NCBI GenBank assembly: GCA_035601195.1
Contig: DATNOU010000054.1
Span: 1-45,527 of the forward strand
Source of the DNA: JAIBJP01 sp035601195
GTDB taxonomy: Bacteria > Actinomycetota > Thermoleophilia > Gaiellales > Gaiellaceae
Length of the DNA stretch: 45,527 nt
Direction: 5' to 3'
A program made the translations under genes and the position numbers. Shown here piece by piece: positions 38,224-45,527 of this stretch; the first letter of the stretch is position 1; each line of letters opens with the position of its first letter. The notes under the pieces were generated by a model. It was given only the letters and a program-made list of their open reading frames with translations, searched no databases and had not been told where the DNA came from.

Positions 38224-39399
38224 TTATGCCGTCGCCTCGACGCGGAGCGAAGACGCGATCCTGTGAGCCGCCTCCTCGAGGCGCTCGTCGGCGACTGTCA
38301 GCGAGATGCGGACATACCCTTCCCCGCTCGGCCCGAAGGACGGGCCCGGCGAGACGACAACCGCCGCCTCCTCGAGCACCAGGTCGGTGAAACTCGCCGA
38401 CGTGTAGCCGTCTGGAACGCGCACCCAGATGTAGGGCGTGGCCTTGGGCGGCGTGGAGGGCAGGCCGATGGCGGCAAGCGCTTCGATCATGAGGTCCCGC
38501 CGGCGGCGGTAGATCTCGGACATCTCCGCCGGGAAGTCGCGTGCGGCGGTGAGCGCGGCCACGGCTGCATGCTGGAGCGCGTCGAACATCCCGGAATCCA
38601 GGTTCGTCTTCAGGCTTCGATAGCGCTCTACGATCTCCGGATTGCCCGCGATCCAGGCCACCCTCCAGCCGGTCATGTTCCAACCTTTGGAGAGCGAGAA
38701 GATCTCGACGCCGACGTCCTTAGCCCCCTCGGTCGCGAGGAAGCTCGGCGGCCGGTAGCCGTCGAAGGCGACCTCGGAGTAGGCGCTGTCGTGCACGACG
38801 ATCACACCGTGCCGGTGCGCGAGCGCGACGACCCGCGCAAACAGATCATGGGGCGCAATCGCGCCGGTGGGATTGTTCGGGTAGTTCAGAAAGAGCAGGT
38901 TGGCGCGCTTCCAGACGTCCGCCGGAATGCCGTCGAAGTCGGGAGTGAAGTCGTGTTCCTCGCCCAGAGGGAGATAGTGGAGCTCGGCGCCCGCGAAGAG
39001 CGGGCCTGACGTGTACGGCGGATAGCCGGGCTCGGGCGCCAGGCAGACGTCGCCGCTCTCGAGGCAGGCGAGGGCGATGTGAGCAACTCCCTCCTTGCCG
39101 CCGAGGACAGGGATCACCTCGGTCTCCGGTTCGATCTCGGCGGCGAAACGGTCTCGGTAGAAGGCGGACACCGCCTCGCGAAAGGCCCCGAGGCCCCGGT
39201 TCGAGGGGTAGCGATGCGTCTCGGGACGCGCGACCTGGCGCTGCATCTCCTCGACGACGGCTGCAGGGGCCGGCAAGTCCGGATCGCCGATGCCGAGGCT
39301 GATGACGTCGATACCTGCCTTGCGCTTCTCCTCGATCTTGCGCTCGAGCTCGGCAAAGAGGTACGGCGGGACGAGCTCGAGGCGCCTGGCGAACTTCAT
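38224..39399 (-). CDS. PLP aminotransferase, probably LL-diaminopimelate aminotransferase type
   Basis: 391 aa from ATG 39399, overlapping dapF by ATGA. Class-I/II fold: DVISLGIGDPDLPAPAAVVE, RYPSNRGLGAFREAVSAFYR, LFLNYPNNPTGAIAPHDLFA, HDSAYSEVAFDGYRPPSFL and the PLP lysine in SLSKGWNMTGWRVAW. The C-terminal part is complete. The coupling with dapF favours a role in diaminopimelate synthesis (LL-DAP aminotransferase, DapL). Some close relatives act as N-succinyl-DAP or other aminotransferases, so the exact step is not certain. No other DAP genes are in the window. Confidence 0.82.
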   Translation of the reverse strand: MKFARRLELVPPYLFAELERKIEEKRKAGIDVISLGIGDPDLPAPAAVVEEMQRQVARPETHRYPSNRGLGAFREAVSAFYRDRFAAEIEPETEVIPVLGGKEGVAHIALACLESGDVCLAPEPGYPPYTSGPLFAGAELHYLPLGEEHDFTPDFDGIPADVWKRANLLFLNYPNNPTGAIAPHDLFARVVALAHRHGVIVVHDSAYSEVAFDGYRPPSFLATEGAKDVGVEIFSLSKGWNMTGWRVAWIAGNPEIVERYRSLKTNLDSGMFDALQHAAVAALTAARDFPAEMSEIYRRRRDLMIEALAAIGLPSTPPKATPYIWVRVPDGYTSASFTDLVLEEAAVVVSPGPSFGPSGEGYVRISLTVADERLEEAAHRIASSLRVEATA

Positions 39400-40193
39400 C
39401 GCTCGAGCCACTCCTCTGCGGTCTCGCCGTGGCAGATCTCCTCGGCGGACCCCGTGAGCCGCGCGTGCATGCGCTCGTCCAGTTCGACGAGCAGGTCGCC
39501 GCCGGCTAGATGAACGGTGACTGGGCTGTCGCACCACCCGTTCGCGACGGCGGCCGCAGCGACCGCGCACGCGCTGGTTCCGGACGAGAGCGTCTCCCCG
39601 GCCCCGCGCTCCCACACGCCTACGGTGGTCTCCGTGCGGGAGTCCACGCGCACGAGTTGGACGTTCGTACGCTCCGGAAAGCGCGGATGATTCTCGACGA
39701 GAGGCCCGAGCCTCAGGAGCTCGGTGCGGTCGGGCTCCCGAGCGATAACGGCATGCGGGTTCCCGACCGAGACGGGCGTGAAGGCGAGCGCGAGCCCGTC
39801 GACGTCCAGGCTTTCGGTCGGCGCGACCTTGACGGGTCCCATGTCCATCTCGACCTCCCGTTCGTCGCGCATCCGAGCGACGACCTCCCGCGCGCCGACG
39901 ACGATGGTCACCTTCTCGAAGCCGGTGCGCCGGGCGAGCCAGCGGGCCGCGATGCGAGTTCCGTTCCCGGAAAGCTCGGCCGTCGAGCCGTCGGGGTTCC
40001 AGATGATGATGTCGGCCCGAGCGCCGTCTTCGGCCACGACTTCGAGAATTCCGTCAGAACCCACGCCGAAGTGGTAGTCGCAGAGCCTACGAACGAGCGT
40101 GGGTTCGAGGCCGCCATCGAGAGAGCTCCTCTCCACGAGCAGATAGTCATTGCCCAACCCGTGCCATTTCTCGAACGGAATCGCGCGGCGCAC
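39396..40193 (-). CDS. dapF: Diaminopimelate epimerase homologue with Ser in place of both catalytic Cys
   Basis: 265 aa from ATG 40193. DapF fold: EKWHGLGNDYLLVE, YHFGVGSDGILEV, NPDGSTAELSGNGTR and VWERGAGETLSSGTSACAVA. In standard DapF the two acid-base cysteines lie in CGNG and ACGTG. Here the positions are Ser75 (SGNG) and Ser204 (SSGTS), confirmed from the codons TCC and TCC. Other substrate residues look kept. Cys208 is three residues further on. DapF converts LL-DAP to meso-DAP for peptidoglycan. Whether a Ser/Ser form does so is unclear. It follows a terminator after miaA and is coupled to the aminotransferase gene. Confidence 0.88.
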   Translation of the reverse strand: MRRAIPFEKWHGLGNDYLLVERSSLDGGLEPTLVRRLCDYHFGVGSDGILEVVAEDGARADIIIWNPDGSTAELSGNGTRIAARWLARRTGFEKVTIVVGAREVVARMRDEREVEMDMGPVKVAPTESLDVDGLALAFTPVSVGNPHAVIAREPDRTELLRLGPLVENHPRFPERTNVQLVRVDSRTETTVGVWERGAGETLSSGTSACAVAAAAVANGWCDSPVTVHLAGGDLLVELDERMHARLTGSAEEICHGETAEEWLER

Positions 40194-40220
40194 GGGTTCA
40201 GCCTAACCCCGGAAAAGAGA

Positions 40221-40246
40221 AAGGGCCCGCTTCCGGGCGGGCCCTT
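40221..40246 (-). terminator. Terminator between miaA and dapF
   Basis: AAGGGCCCGC (40221-40230) pairs perfectly with GCGGGCCCTT (40237-40246) around a 6-nt loop. On the minus strand it is followed by TCTCTTTTCC, a T-rich tail. It lies 43 bp after the miaA stop and 28 bp before the dapF start, so dapF needs its own promoter or read-through. Confidence 0.75.
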
Positions 40247-40288
40247 CTTTGCCGATCTGCCGGACCTTTGGCGTGCGGGCCGAAGGAG

Positions 40289-41269
40289 TCAAACGGCGCG
40301 CCCTGTGTGATCGGCCTCACCTTTCCTGGTGCCGGAGGCACCTTCTTCTTGCTGCCCCAAAAAGGTGAATTGCTCGCGGGCGGCTGCGAGAAGAGCCTCG
40401 GCGACGTTCGCGGGGGAGTGGTCGGCGGCGAGCGGAACGAGGCCCGGGATGCGCCGCATCCACTTCCTCTGGTAGGCCGCATACTGAAGCGTGCGGCGGA
40501 CGATTGCCACCGTGGCCTCCTCGCGGGGAAGCTCCGTGATCTCCCGGAGCCCGATCACCTGTGCAGCGGTGCTCGAGAGCGGACCGGCGGCAGCGCGCGC
40601 CACTTCCTCCTCCACCCCACGCTCGAACATCGCTCGCGTGCGGGCTTCTATGCGCGCGGCGAGGACTTCCTTCGGAACGTCGAGACCGAAGAGGAGGGTC
40701 GGATGACGCGTCTCGCGTGTCCAGAGGCGGCTGGGCGATCGCGCCAGGCTTTCGCCCGCATCGGCCAGCTCGAGCGCACGAACGACGCGCTTGCGGTCGT
40801 TCGCGTGGACGGTCTCGGCCGCGCGCGGGTCGCGCTCGGCCAGCAGGGCGTGCGCTCGTTCGGGCCCCATGCTGTCGTAGAGCTCCTCGAAGCGCGGTCG
40901 CGCGCCGAGGGGGGGCGCGGGCGGAAGGTCGAGCTCGACCAGCGCCGCGCGGAGATAGAGGCCGGTGCCGCCGACGACGAGCGGGGTGATTCCCTCTGTG
41001 AGCGCCTCGTCGACGGCCTGATGAGCCAGCTCCGCGTACTCGCCGACCGAGGCCTCGTGGTCGAGCTCCCAGATCCCCACGAGACGGGTGGGTCGAGCGG
41101 GCTGGTTGGTGAGGACCGGCAGGCCGCGGTAGACCTGCATCGAGTCGGCGGCGACGGTCTCGGCGGGGATGCGGTCGGCGACAGCCTCGGCGACAGCCGA
41201 TTTCCCGCTCCCCGTGGGCCCGAAGATGGCCAGAACCGGTTGATTCGCCTCGGTCATGTCTGGGGCCAC
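40289..41269 (-). CDS. miaA: tRNA dimethylallyltransferase
   Basis: 326 aa. GTG 41269 is chosen because GGAGG lies 6 nt upstream; ATG 41257 is the alternative. Motifs: Walker A FGPTGSGKSAVAEA, the DSMQVYRGL loop, GGTGLYLRAAL and FGLDVPKEVLAARIEAR. RRTLQYAAYQRKWMRRIPG sits near the end. The enzyme adds an isopentenyl group to A37 of tRNAs that read UNN codons. The product is the substrate of MiaB, encoded just upstream. The last about 20 residues are charged and unconserved. A terminator follows. Confidence 0.95.
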   Translation of the reverse strand: MAPDMTEANQPVLAIFGPTGSGKSAVAEAVADRIPAETVAADSMQVYRGLPVLTNQPARPTRLVGIWELDHEASVGEYAELAHQAVDEALTEGITPLVVGGTGLYLRAALVELDLPPAPPLGARPRFEELYDSMGPERAHALLAERDPRAAETVHANDRKRVVRALELADAGESLARSPSRLWTRETRHPTLLFGLDVPKEVLAARIEARTRAMFERGVEEEVARAAAGPLSSTAAQVIGLREITELPREEATVAIVRRTLQYAAYQRKWMRRIPGLVPLAADHSPANVAEALLAAAREQFTFLGQQEEGASGTRKGEADHTGRAV

Positions 41270-41342
41270 CCCGTGCCTCCACCCGCTTTGAGCGTAACGT
41301 GGGTGGGCTCACGCATGGTGGACGGAGTGCGACGAGTCTGTG

Positions 41343-42668
41343 TCAGGCGGCCACGAGGGCGGCCTGCGTTCCACGGAGCGTCATCGACGTCGCGCCCTCG
41401 ATTCCCACTCGAACCAGGTCACCGGGCCGCGCCGAGCCGCTGAAGTTCACCGTTGTGTTTCTGCGCGTCCTTCCGCGGAGGCGAGAGGGATCGGTCCGGC
41501 TCGGTCCTTCGACCAGTACCTCTTCGAGACGACCGATCCGCTCGACGTTTCGCTCCGCCGCAATTCGCTGGACGAGCTCGACCAGGCGCTCGATTCGCTC
41601 CCGCTTGATCTCCTCGGGAACCTGGTCGGGCATGGACGCCGCCTCGGTCCCTCTCCGCGGGCTGAAGACGAACGTGAAGGCGCCGTCGTAGCGAACCTCC
41701 TCGACGACCTCGAGCGTTTCCCGGAAGTCGACCTCGGTCTCGCCTGGGAAACCGACGATGACGTCGGTCGTCAGCGCCAGGTCGGGGATCGCCGCGCGCA
41801 GCTTGTCGACCAGCGCGAGGTAGCGCTCGCGCCCGTAGGTCCGCCGCATCGCCTTGAGGAGCCGGGTCGAGCCCGACTGGAGCGGCAGATGCGTGTGCTC
41901 GCACACCGCCTCGCATTCGGACATCGCGGCGATCACGGGGTCGCGGAAGTCCTTCGGGTGTGGGCTCGTGAAGCGAATCCGGTCGATTCCGGGAACCGCG
42001 TCGACGACTCGCAACAGCTCGCCGAAGTCGGTCCGGACATCGGGCAGTAGATCGCGCCCCCAGGAGTTGACGTTCTGGCCGAGCAGCGTGACTTCGCGGA
42101 CCCCCTCGGAAGCGAGCTGGGTCACTTCGGCGACGATCTCGCCCGGCCGGCGGCTGACCTCTCGGCCTCGAACCGCCGGGACGATGCAGTAGGAGCAGAC
42201 CGAGTTGCAGCCCATCGAGACCTGCACCCACGCCTGGAGTGGACGCTGACGGCGGGAAGGGAGCTCCGCCGCGAAGGTCCTCTCCTCGAGGCCAAACCTG
42301 CCTCTTGCCACGCCTTCACCACCAACGCCGATCCAGTCCCCGAGGTGCGGGATCGACCCTGGCCCAAACGCGACGTCCACATACGGATAAAGCTCGAAGA
42401 TTCGCTCTCGTTGCGCCTCGGCGTAGCAGCCGCCCACGGCGATGACCCGCTCCGGGTCCGCGCGCTTGAGCGCAGCCGCCTGAGCGAGGTGAGCCGCGAA
42501 GCGCTGGTCGGGCTTCTCGCGCACGGTGCACGTGTTGAAGACGATTACGTCGGCGTCTTGCTGTGAACGGGCCTCGCCCAGGCCGAGCGACTCGAGCATG
42601 CCCTTGATCCGCTCCGAATCGTGAGCGTTCATCTGGCATCCGAACGTGGTCACGAAGTAGCTCTTCAC
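41343..42668 (-). CDS. miaB: tRNA-2-methylthio-N6-dimethylallyladenosine synthase
   Basis: 441 aa from ATG 42668. The N-terminal UPF0004 domain begins FVTTFGCQMNAHDSERIKGM and has the cluster-binding Cys in NTCTVREK and GGCYAEA. The radical-SAM core has CNSVCSYC (CxxxCxxC) followed by VPAVRGREVSRRP and LLGQNVNSWG. A C-terminal TRAM domain ends the protein (TTVNFSGSARPGDLVRVGIE). It adds the 2-methylthio group to i6A37. All cysteines for both 4Fe-4S clusters are present. miaA follows after 73 bp. Confidence 0.96.
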   Translation of the reverse strand: MKSYFVTTFGCQMNAHDSERIKGMLESLGLGEARSQQDADVIVFNTCTVREKPDQRFAAHLAQAAALKRADPERVIAVGGCYAEAQRERIFELYPYVDVAFGPGSIPHLGDWIGVGGEGVARGRFGLEERTFAAELPSRRQRPLQAWVQVSMGCNSVCSYCIVPAVRGREVSRRPGEIVAEVTQLASEGVREVTLLGQNVNSWGRDLLPDVRTDFGELLRVVDAVPGIDRIRFTSPHPKDFRDPVIAAMSECEAVCEHTHLPLQSGSTRLLKAMRRTYGRERYLALVDKLRAAIPDLALTTDVIVGFPGETEVDFRETLEVVEEVRYDGAFTFVFSPRRGTEAASMPDQVPEEIKRERIERLVELVQRIAAERNVERIGRLEEVLVEGPSRTDPSRLRGRTRRNTTVNFSGSARPGDLVRVGIEGATSMTLRGTQAALVAA

Positions 42669-42717
42669 GTGGCCACTGTAGCGCCGTAGACGGCGTCGCT
42701 TCGGGGTCTCGCTCTAG

Positions 42718-44250
42718 CTATTTCGCAAACTCGGTCGCCCGGCTCTCCCGGATCACGGTCACCTTGATCTGACCCGGATACTCGAGCTGGTCCTCGATCT
42801 CCCGCGCGATCTCGTGGGAGAGGAGCACCGCCGTGTCGTCGTCGACCTCTGTGGGCTTGACCATGACGCGGATCTCGCGGCCGGCCTGGAGAGCGAACAC
42901 CCGCTCGACACCCTTCTTCTCGCCGGCGATCTTCTCGAGCGTCTCGAGCCGCTTGATGTAGCTCTCGAGGTTCTCGCCGCGGGCGCCCGGCCGGGAAGCC
43001 GAGATCGCGTCGGCGGCGATCACGAGCACCGCCTCGACCGTCTGGGGCTGCACCTCGTAGTGGTGGGCTTCGACAGCGTGCACGACGTGCTGAGACTCCC
43101 CGTAGCGCTTCGCCTGCTGGGCGGAGATGAGCGCGTGCGAGCCCTCGACCTCGTGCGTCATCGCTTTTCCGACGTCATGGAGGAGAGCCGCCCGCTTCGC
43201 GTTCTTGACGCTGGCACCGAGCTCCGCCGCCATGATCCCGGCGAGGTGGGCGCACTCGAGCGAGTGCTTGAGGATGTTCTGTCCGTAACTCGTCCGGTAG
43301 CGAAGGCGTCCGAGCAGCTTCACGAGCTCTTCGTGCATGTTCCCGCAGTTCGCCTCGAAAACGGCCTGCTCTCCGGCCTGCCGGATGTGCTCCTCGATCT
43401 CCGCCTTGGACTGGTAGTACATCTCCTCGATCCGGGACGGATGAATGCGACCGTCCTCGACGAGCTTCGCGAGCGTCAGCTTCGCCACCTCGCGTCTGAC
43501 GCCGTCGAAGGACGAGAGGACCACCGCCTGGGGCGTGTCGTCGATGATGAAGTCGACCCCGGTGAGATTCTCAAGGGCGCGGATGTTCCGGCCCTCGCGG
43601 CCGATGATCCGGCCTTTCATGTCGTCGGACGGAAGCTCGACGATGGAGACGGTCGTCTCAGCAGCGTGGCTCGCCGCCACGCGCTGGAGGGCGTCTGCGA
43701 CGAGGTTGCGCGCTCGGCGCTTGGCCTCCGTCCGGGCCTCCTCCTCCATCTGCCTCACCATGCGGGCCATCTCGTGCCGGACGAGCTCTTCTGAGCGCTC
43801 GAGCAGGTGCCGCTTCGCTTCGTCCACCGTCATTCCGGAGATGCGTTCGAGCTCCTTCAGCTGGCCGTCGGTGGCGAGCTTGAGCTCCTCCTGTAGCTGT
43901 TTCAGATGCGTTTCGCGGTCAGCGAAGCCCTGCTCGCGCCGGTCGAACTCGGTGAGCTTGCGATCGATATCCTCTTCCTTGGCGAGGACGCGCTCCTCGA
44001 TCTTGACGATCTCCGCGCGCCTGTCCCGAAGCTCCTGCTCCACGTCGGCCCGGAGCTTGAGCACCTGCTCCTTCGCCTCGAGCTCTGCCTCTCGCCGGGC
44101 TGACTCGGCCGACCGCTTGGCCTCTCCGGTGAGACGCGCCTGCTCATCGCGGGCAGCACTCAGGCGGCGCCCCATGAAGAGTCGAAGGCCGAGCACGGCG
44201 ACGAGGAGACCGGCTGCGAGGCCGACCAGTACGCCGATTCCAAGCTGCAT
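42718..44250 (-). CDS. rny: Ribonuclease Y
   Basis: 510 aa from ATG 44250. An N-terminal membrane helix (IGVLVGLAAGLLVAVLGLRL) is followed by a coiled coil of about 150 residues. A KH domain (GRIIGREGRNIRALENLTGV) and an HD domain (ALLHDVGKAMTHEVEGSHAL) follow. The C-terminal region is complete (EYPGQIKVTVIRESRATEFAK). RNase Y begins mRNA decay at the membrane in Gram-positive-type bacteria. Length matches the family. miaB is 49 bp downstream, so the two could be co-transcribed. The 199 bp upstream hold a short possible coding frame. Confidence 0.96.
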   Translation of the reverse strand: MQLGIGVLVGLAAGLLVAVLGLRLFMGRRLSAARDEQARLTGEAKRSAESARREAELEAKEQVLKLRADVEQELRDRRAEIVKIEERVLAKEEDIDRKLTEFDRREQGFADRETHLKQLQEELKLATDGQLKELERISGMTVDEAKRHLLERSEELVRHEMARMVRQMEEEARTEAKRRARNLVADALQRVAASHAAETTVSIVELPSDDMKGRIIGREGRNIRALENLTGVDFIIDDTPQAVVLSSFDGVRREVAKLTLAKLVEDGRIHPSRIEEMYYQSKAEIEEHIRQAGEQAVFEANCGNMHEELVKLLGRLRYRTSYGQNILKHSLECAHLAGIMAAELGASVKNAKRAALLHDVGKAMTHEVEGSHALISAQQAKRYGESQHVVHAVEAHHYEVQPQTVEAVLVIAADAISASRPGARGENLESYIKRLETLEKIAGEKKGVERVFALQAGREIRVMVKPTEVDDDTAVLLSHEIAREIEDQLEYPGQIKVTVIRESRATEFAK

Positions 44251-44316
44251 TGGTCGCTCCTACATCGTCGCCCGTAGGAACGGCGTCGTCGGATCGGGTG
44301 CGACGGGAAAGCCGGC

Positions 44317-44361
44317 CTATCGGCCTGAGTGCGAGCCGTCCTCCGTGTCGCTGTACCGCAT
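44317..44361 (-). CDS. Possible very short gene between recX and rny
   Basis: The frame ending at TAG 44317 reads TETLDYDNLIMRYSDTEDG, then SHSGR before the stop. Third positions are almost all G or C over the last 20 codons. The only standard start in frame is ATG 44361, giving 14 residues, yet the coding-like sequence extends further upstream (HGFSPNRTTETLDYD). It could be a longer peptide with a rare start, or a remnant. No family is recognised. Confidence 0.3.
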   Translation of the reverse strand: MRYSDTEDGSHSGR

Positions 44362-44449
44362 GATCAGGTTGTCGTAGTCGAGGGTTTCTGTGGTCCGATT
44401 CGGCGAAAAACCGTGCCTTGCAGGCGGTTTGATAGTGACTTCTGTGGAG

Positions 44450-45109
44450 CTATCCTAGCCCGCCGCCGGTCTCCTCGTCCAGCGTTTCGACGACTCTCTC
44501 GATCGTCTCCTCGTCGAAACCCCGCCGTGTGAGGAGCGCCCATGCCTTCCTCGGATCGCTCACGGCCGCTGCGGCTCGTGCCGCACGCGCTGCTTCCGGC
44601 TCCAGCTTGGCGATTGCAGAGCCGGCCTCGGCCTCGGAGATCCCTTCCGCCTCGAGGCGTGCTGCGATCGCCGCATTTCCCCACCCGCGTTCGGCGAGCG
44701 TCGCCGCCCGGCCGTTCGCCAAGCGCGCGTCGTCCACGAGCCGCGCCTCCGACAATGCGAGCAGTGCGCTTCGCCCGGCCGCAGGCGCGACTCCCGCGCG
44801 CTCGAGGCGCTCGGAGAGACGCCGAAGAGAAAGATCCCGCCGCCGCAGCGTACGCCCGGCCAGGTCGAGCGCCTCCACCCGGCGGAGTTCCCGGCGCAGC
44901 AGGCGCAGGAGTGGCCTGTCGAGCTCGATGCCGGCGCTGAGGCCACACCGCACCACGACCTCGTCCGGCACGGCACGCCACGGCTCGCCGTCCAGTTCGA
45001 GGAAGACTGTGCCCGGCCGGGCTCTGCGCAGCGCGGTTAACTTAGGCGGTGGAGGCGACTTCGCTCGCCTCTTCCTCGGCTTTCGCCGGCGCGACGGCGT
45101 CGTCGGCAA
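44450..45109 (-). CDS. recX: Regulatory protein RecX
   Basis: 219 aa if TTG 45109 is used, which overlaps the recA 3' end by 68 bp. Shorter GTG starts within EPWRAVPDEVVVRC are also possible. The helical three-repeat RecX fold is visible: LRRRDLSLRRLSERLERAGV, truncated, then SEARLVDDARLANGRAATLA, ERGWGNAAIAARLEAEGI and DPRKAWALLTRRGFDEETIE. RecX binds RecA filaments and limits recombination and the SOS response. The recA-recX order is standard. Start choice is the only real doubt. Confidence 0.85.
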   Translation of the reverse strand: MPTTPSRRRKPRKRRAKSPPPPKLTALRRARPGTVFLELDGEPWRAVPDEVVVRCGLSAGIELDRPLLRLLRRELRRVEALDLAGRTLRRRDLSLRRLSERLERAGVAPAAGRSALLALSEARLVDDARLANGRAATLAERGWGNAAIAARLEAEGISEAEAGSAIAKLEPEAARAARAAAAVSDPRKAWALLTRRGFDEETIERVVETLDEETGGGLG

Positions 45110-45527
45110 CCGGGAGCAGGCGAGACGAAGCGACCGCGTCCGGGCCGAGTTCCGTTTGGACGGAGCGCAGGATCTGCTCGGTGACGTCCGGGTGCTCGCG
45201 CAGGAAGGCTGTCGCGTTCTGTCGCCCCTGGCCAAGCCTCTCCTCGGCATAGCTGAAGTACGAGCCCGACTTCTGGACGATCTTCCGCTCCAGACCGACG
45301 TCGAGGACGCTGCCTTCCCAAGAGATCCCGTCGCCGTAGATGATGTCGAACTCCGCCTGCTTGAACGGTGGCGCCACCTTGTTCTTGACCACCTTCACGC
45401 GGACGCGGTTACCGATCGCCTCTACGCCTTCCTTGAGCGTCTCGATGCGGCGGATGTCGAGGCGGATCGAGGAGTAGAACTTGAGCGCCCGTCCGCCCGG
45501 CGTCGTCTCGGGATTGCCGAACATGAC
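45042..45527 (-). CDS. recA: Recombinase RecA, C-terminal part (partial at window edge)
   Basis: About 160 residues are visible; the gene continues beyond the window. FGNPETTPGGRALKFYSSIR, LDIRRIETLKEG, KNKVAPPFKQAEFDIIYGDG, ISWEGSVLDVGL and KSGSYFSYAEERLGQGRQNA are textbook RecA. They cover the end of the core (the GGRALKFYSS loop) and the C-terminal domain. The tail is acidic and Ala-rich (AKAEEEASEVASTA). RecA pairs homologous DNA and triggers SOS cleavage of LexA. recX follows directly. Confidence 0.97.
   Translation of the reverse strand, partial: VMFGNPETTPGGRALKFYSSIRLDIRRIETLKEGVEAIGNRVRVKVVKNKVAPPFKQAEFDIIYGDGISWEGSVLDVGLERKIVQKSGSYFSYAEERLGQGRQNATAFLREHPDVTEQILRSVQTELGPDAVASSRLLPVADDAVAPAKAEEEASEVASTA

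Overview
The window is high-GC, gene-dense bacterial chromosome. Gene content and order point to an actinobacterium of a deep lineage such as Thermoleophilia or a relative. Pointers are recA-recX-rny-miaB-miaA-dapF-(DAP aminotransferase)-hflX-dut, murT-gatD, a zinc-ribbon/FHA protein followed by an FtsR-type MerR regulator, a single-motif RsiG-like protein, and two RpoD-like sigma factors. The taxon is inferred, not proven. Start codons are often GTG or TTG. Several genes have a -10-like hexamer 6-8 nt before the start codon, which suggests leaderless transcripts.

Layout. (1) 1-5800 is an accessory stretch: an IS1182-like transposase end, a secreted protein, a long noncoding block with a clear minus-strand terminator, an RTX protein, a decayed TolB/RTX pseudogene, an ABM-type protein, a sulfite-oxidase-fold molybdoenzyme and three very small membrane proteins. 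(2) 5800-11400 holds a coiled-coil protein, a GH15 glucoamylase/trehalase-type enzyme, proC, a PG-binding/M23 peptidase and a HutF-like deiminase. (3) 11450-16610 is a probable operon: pgsA, a mannose-1-P guanylyltransferase fused to a degenerate phosphomannomutase domain, rsiG-like, FHA, merR, apt. (4) 16670-22440 contains membrane and hypothetical proteins, a DUF4015 glycosidase-like protein, a RES-Xre toxin-antitoxin pair and a GAF/degenerate-GGDEF protein. (5) 22596-29836 contains two sigma-70 factors around a PHP-type phosphatase, a stand-alone class-II glutamine amidotransferase, an HNH-associated-repeat protein and a very large membrane GGDEF+HD-GYP protein. (6) 30043-33758 has two tandem subtilases with Trp-centred pentapeptide repeats. 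(7) 33906-36022 is murT-gatD. (8) 36029-45527, all on the minus strand, is the conserved block from recA to a NUDIX hydrolase.

Themes. Cyclic-di-GMP signalling recurs: an intact GGDEF plus HD-GYP in one polypeptide, a degenerate GGDEF, and an RsiG-like anti-sigma protein with the c-di-GMP signature motif. Cell-envelope genes (M23 peptidase, MurT/GatD, DapF and a DAP-type aminotransferase, PgsA, GDP-mannose synthesis) indicate a meso-DAP wall with amidated peptidoglycan.

Most unusual observations: a two-hairpin leader element upstream of both subtilases and of the GGDEF/HD-GYP gene; the ASWxx-repeat subtilases with paired N-terminal SALWGK motifs; a DapF homologue with both catalytic cysteines replaced by serine; a duplicated start region with a hairpin before the FHA gene; and a 17-nt hairpin found twice, each time just before a strong terminator-like stem.
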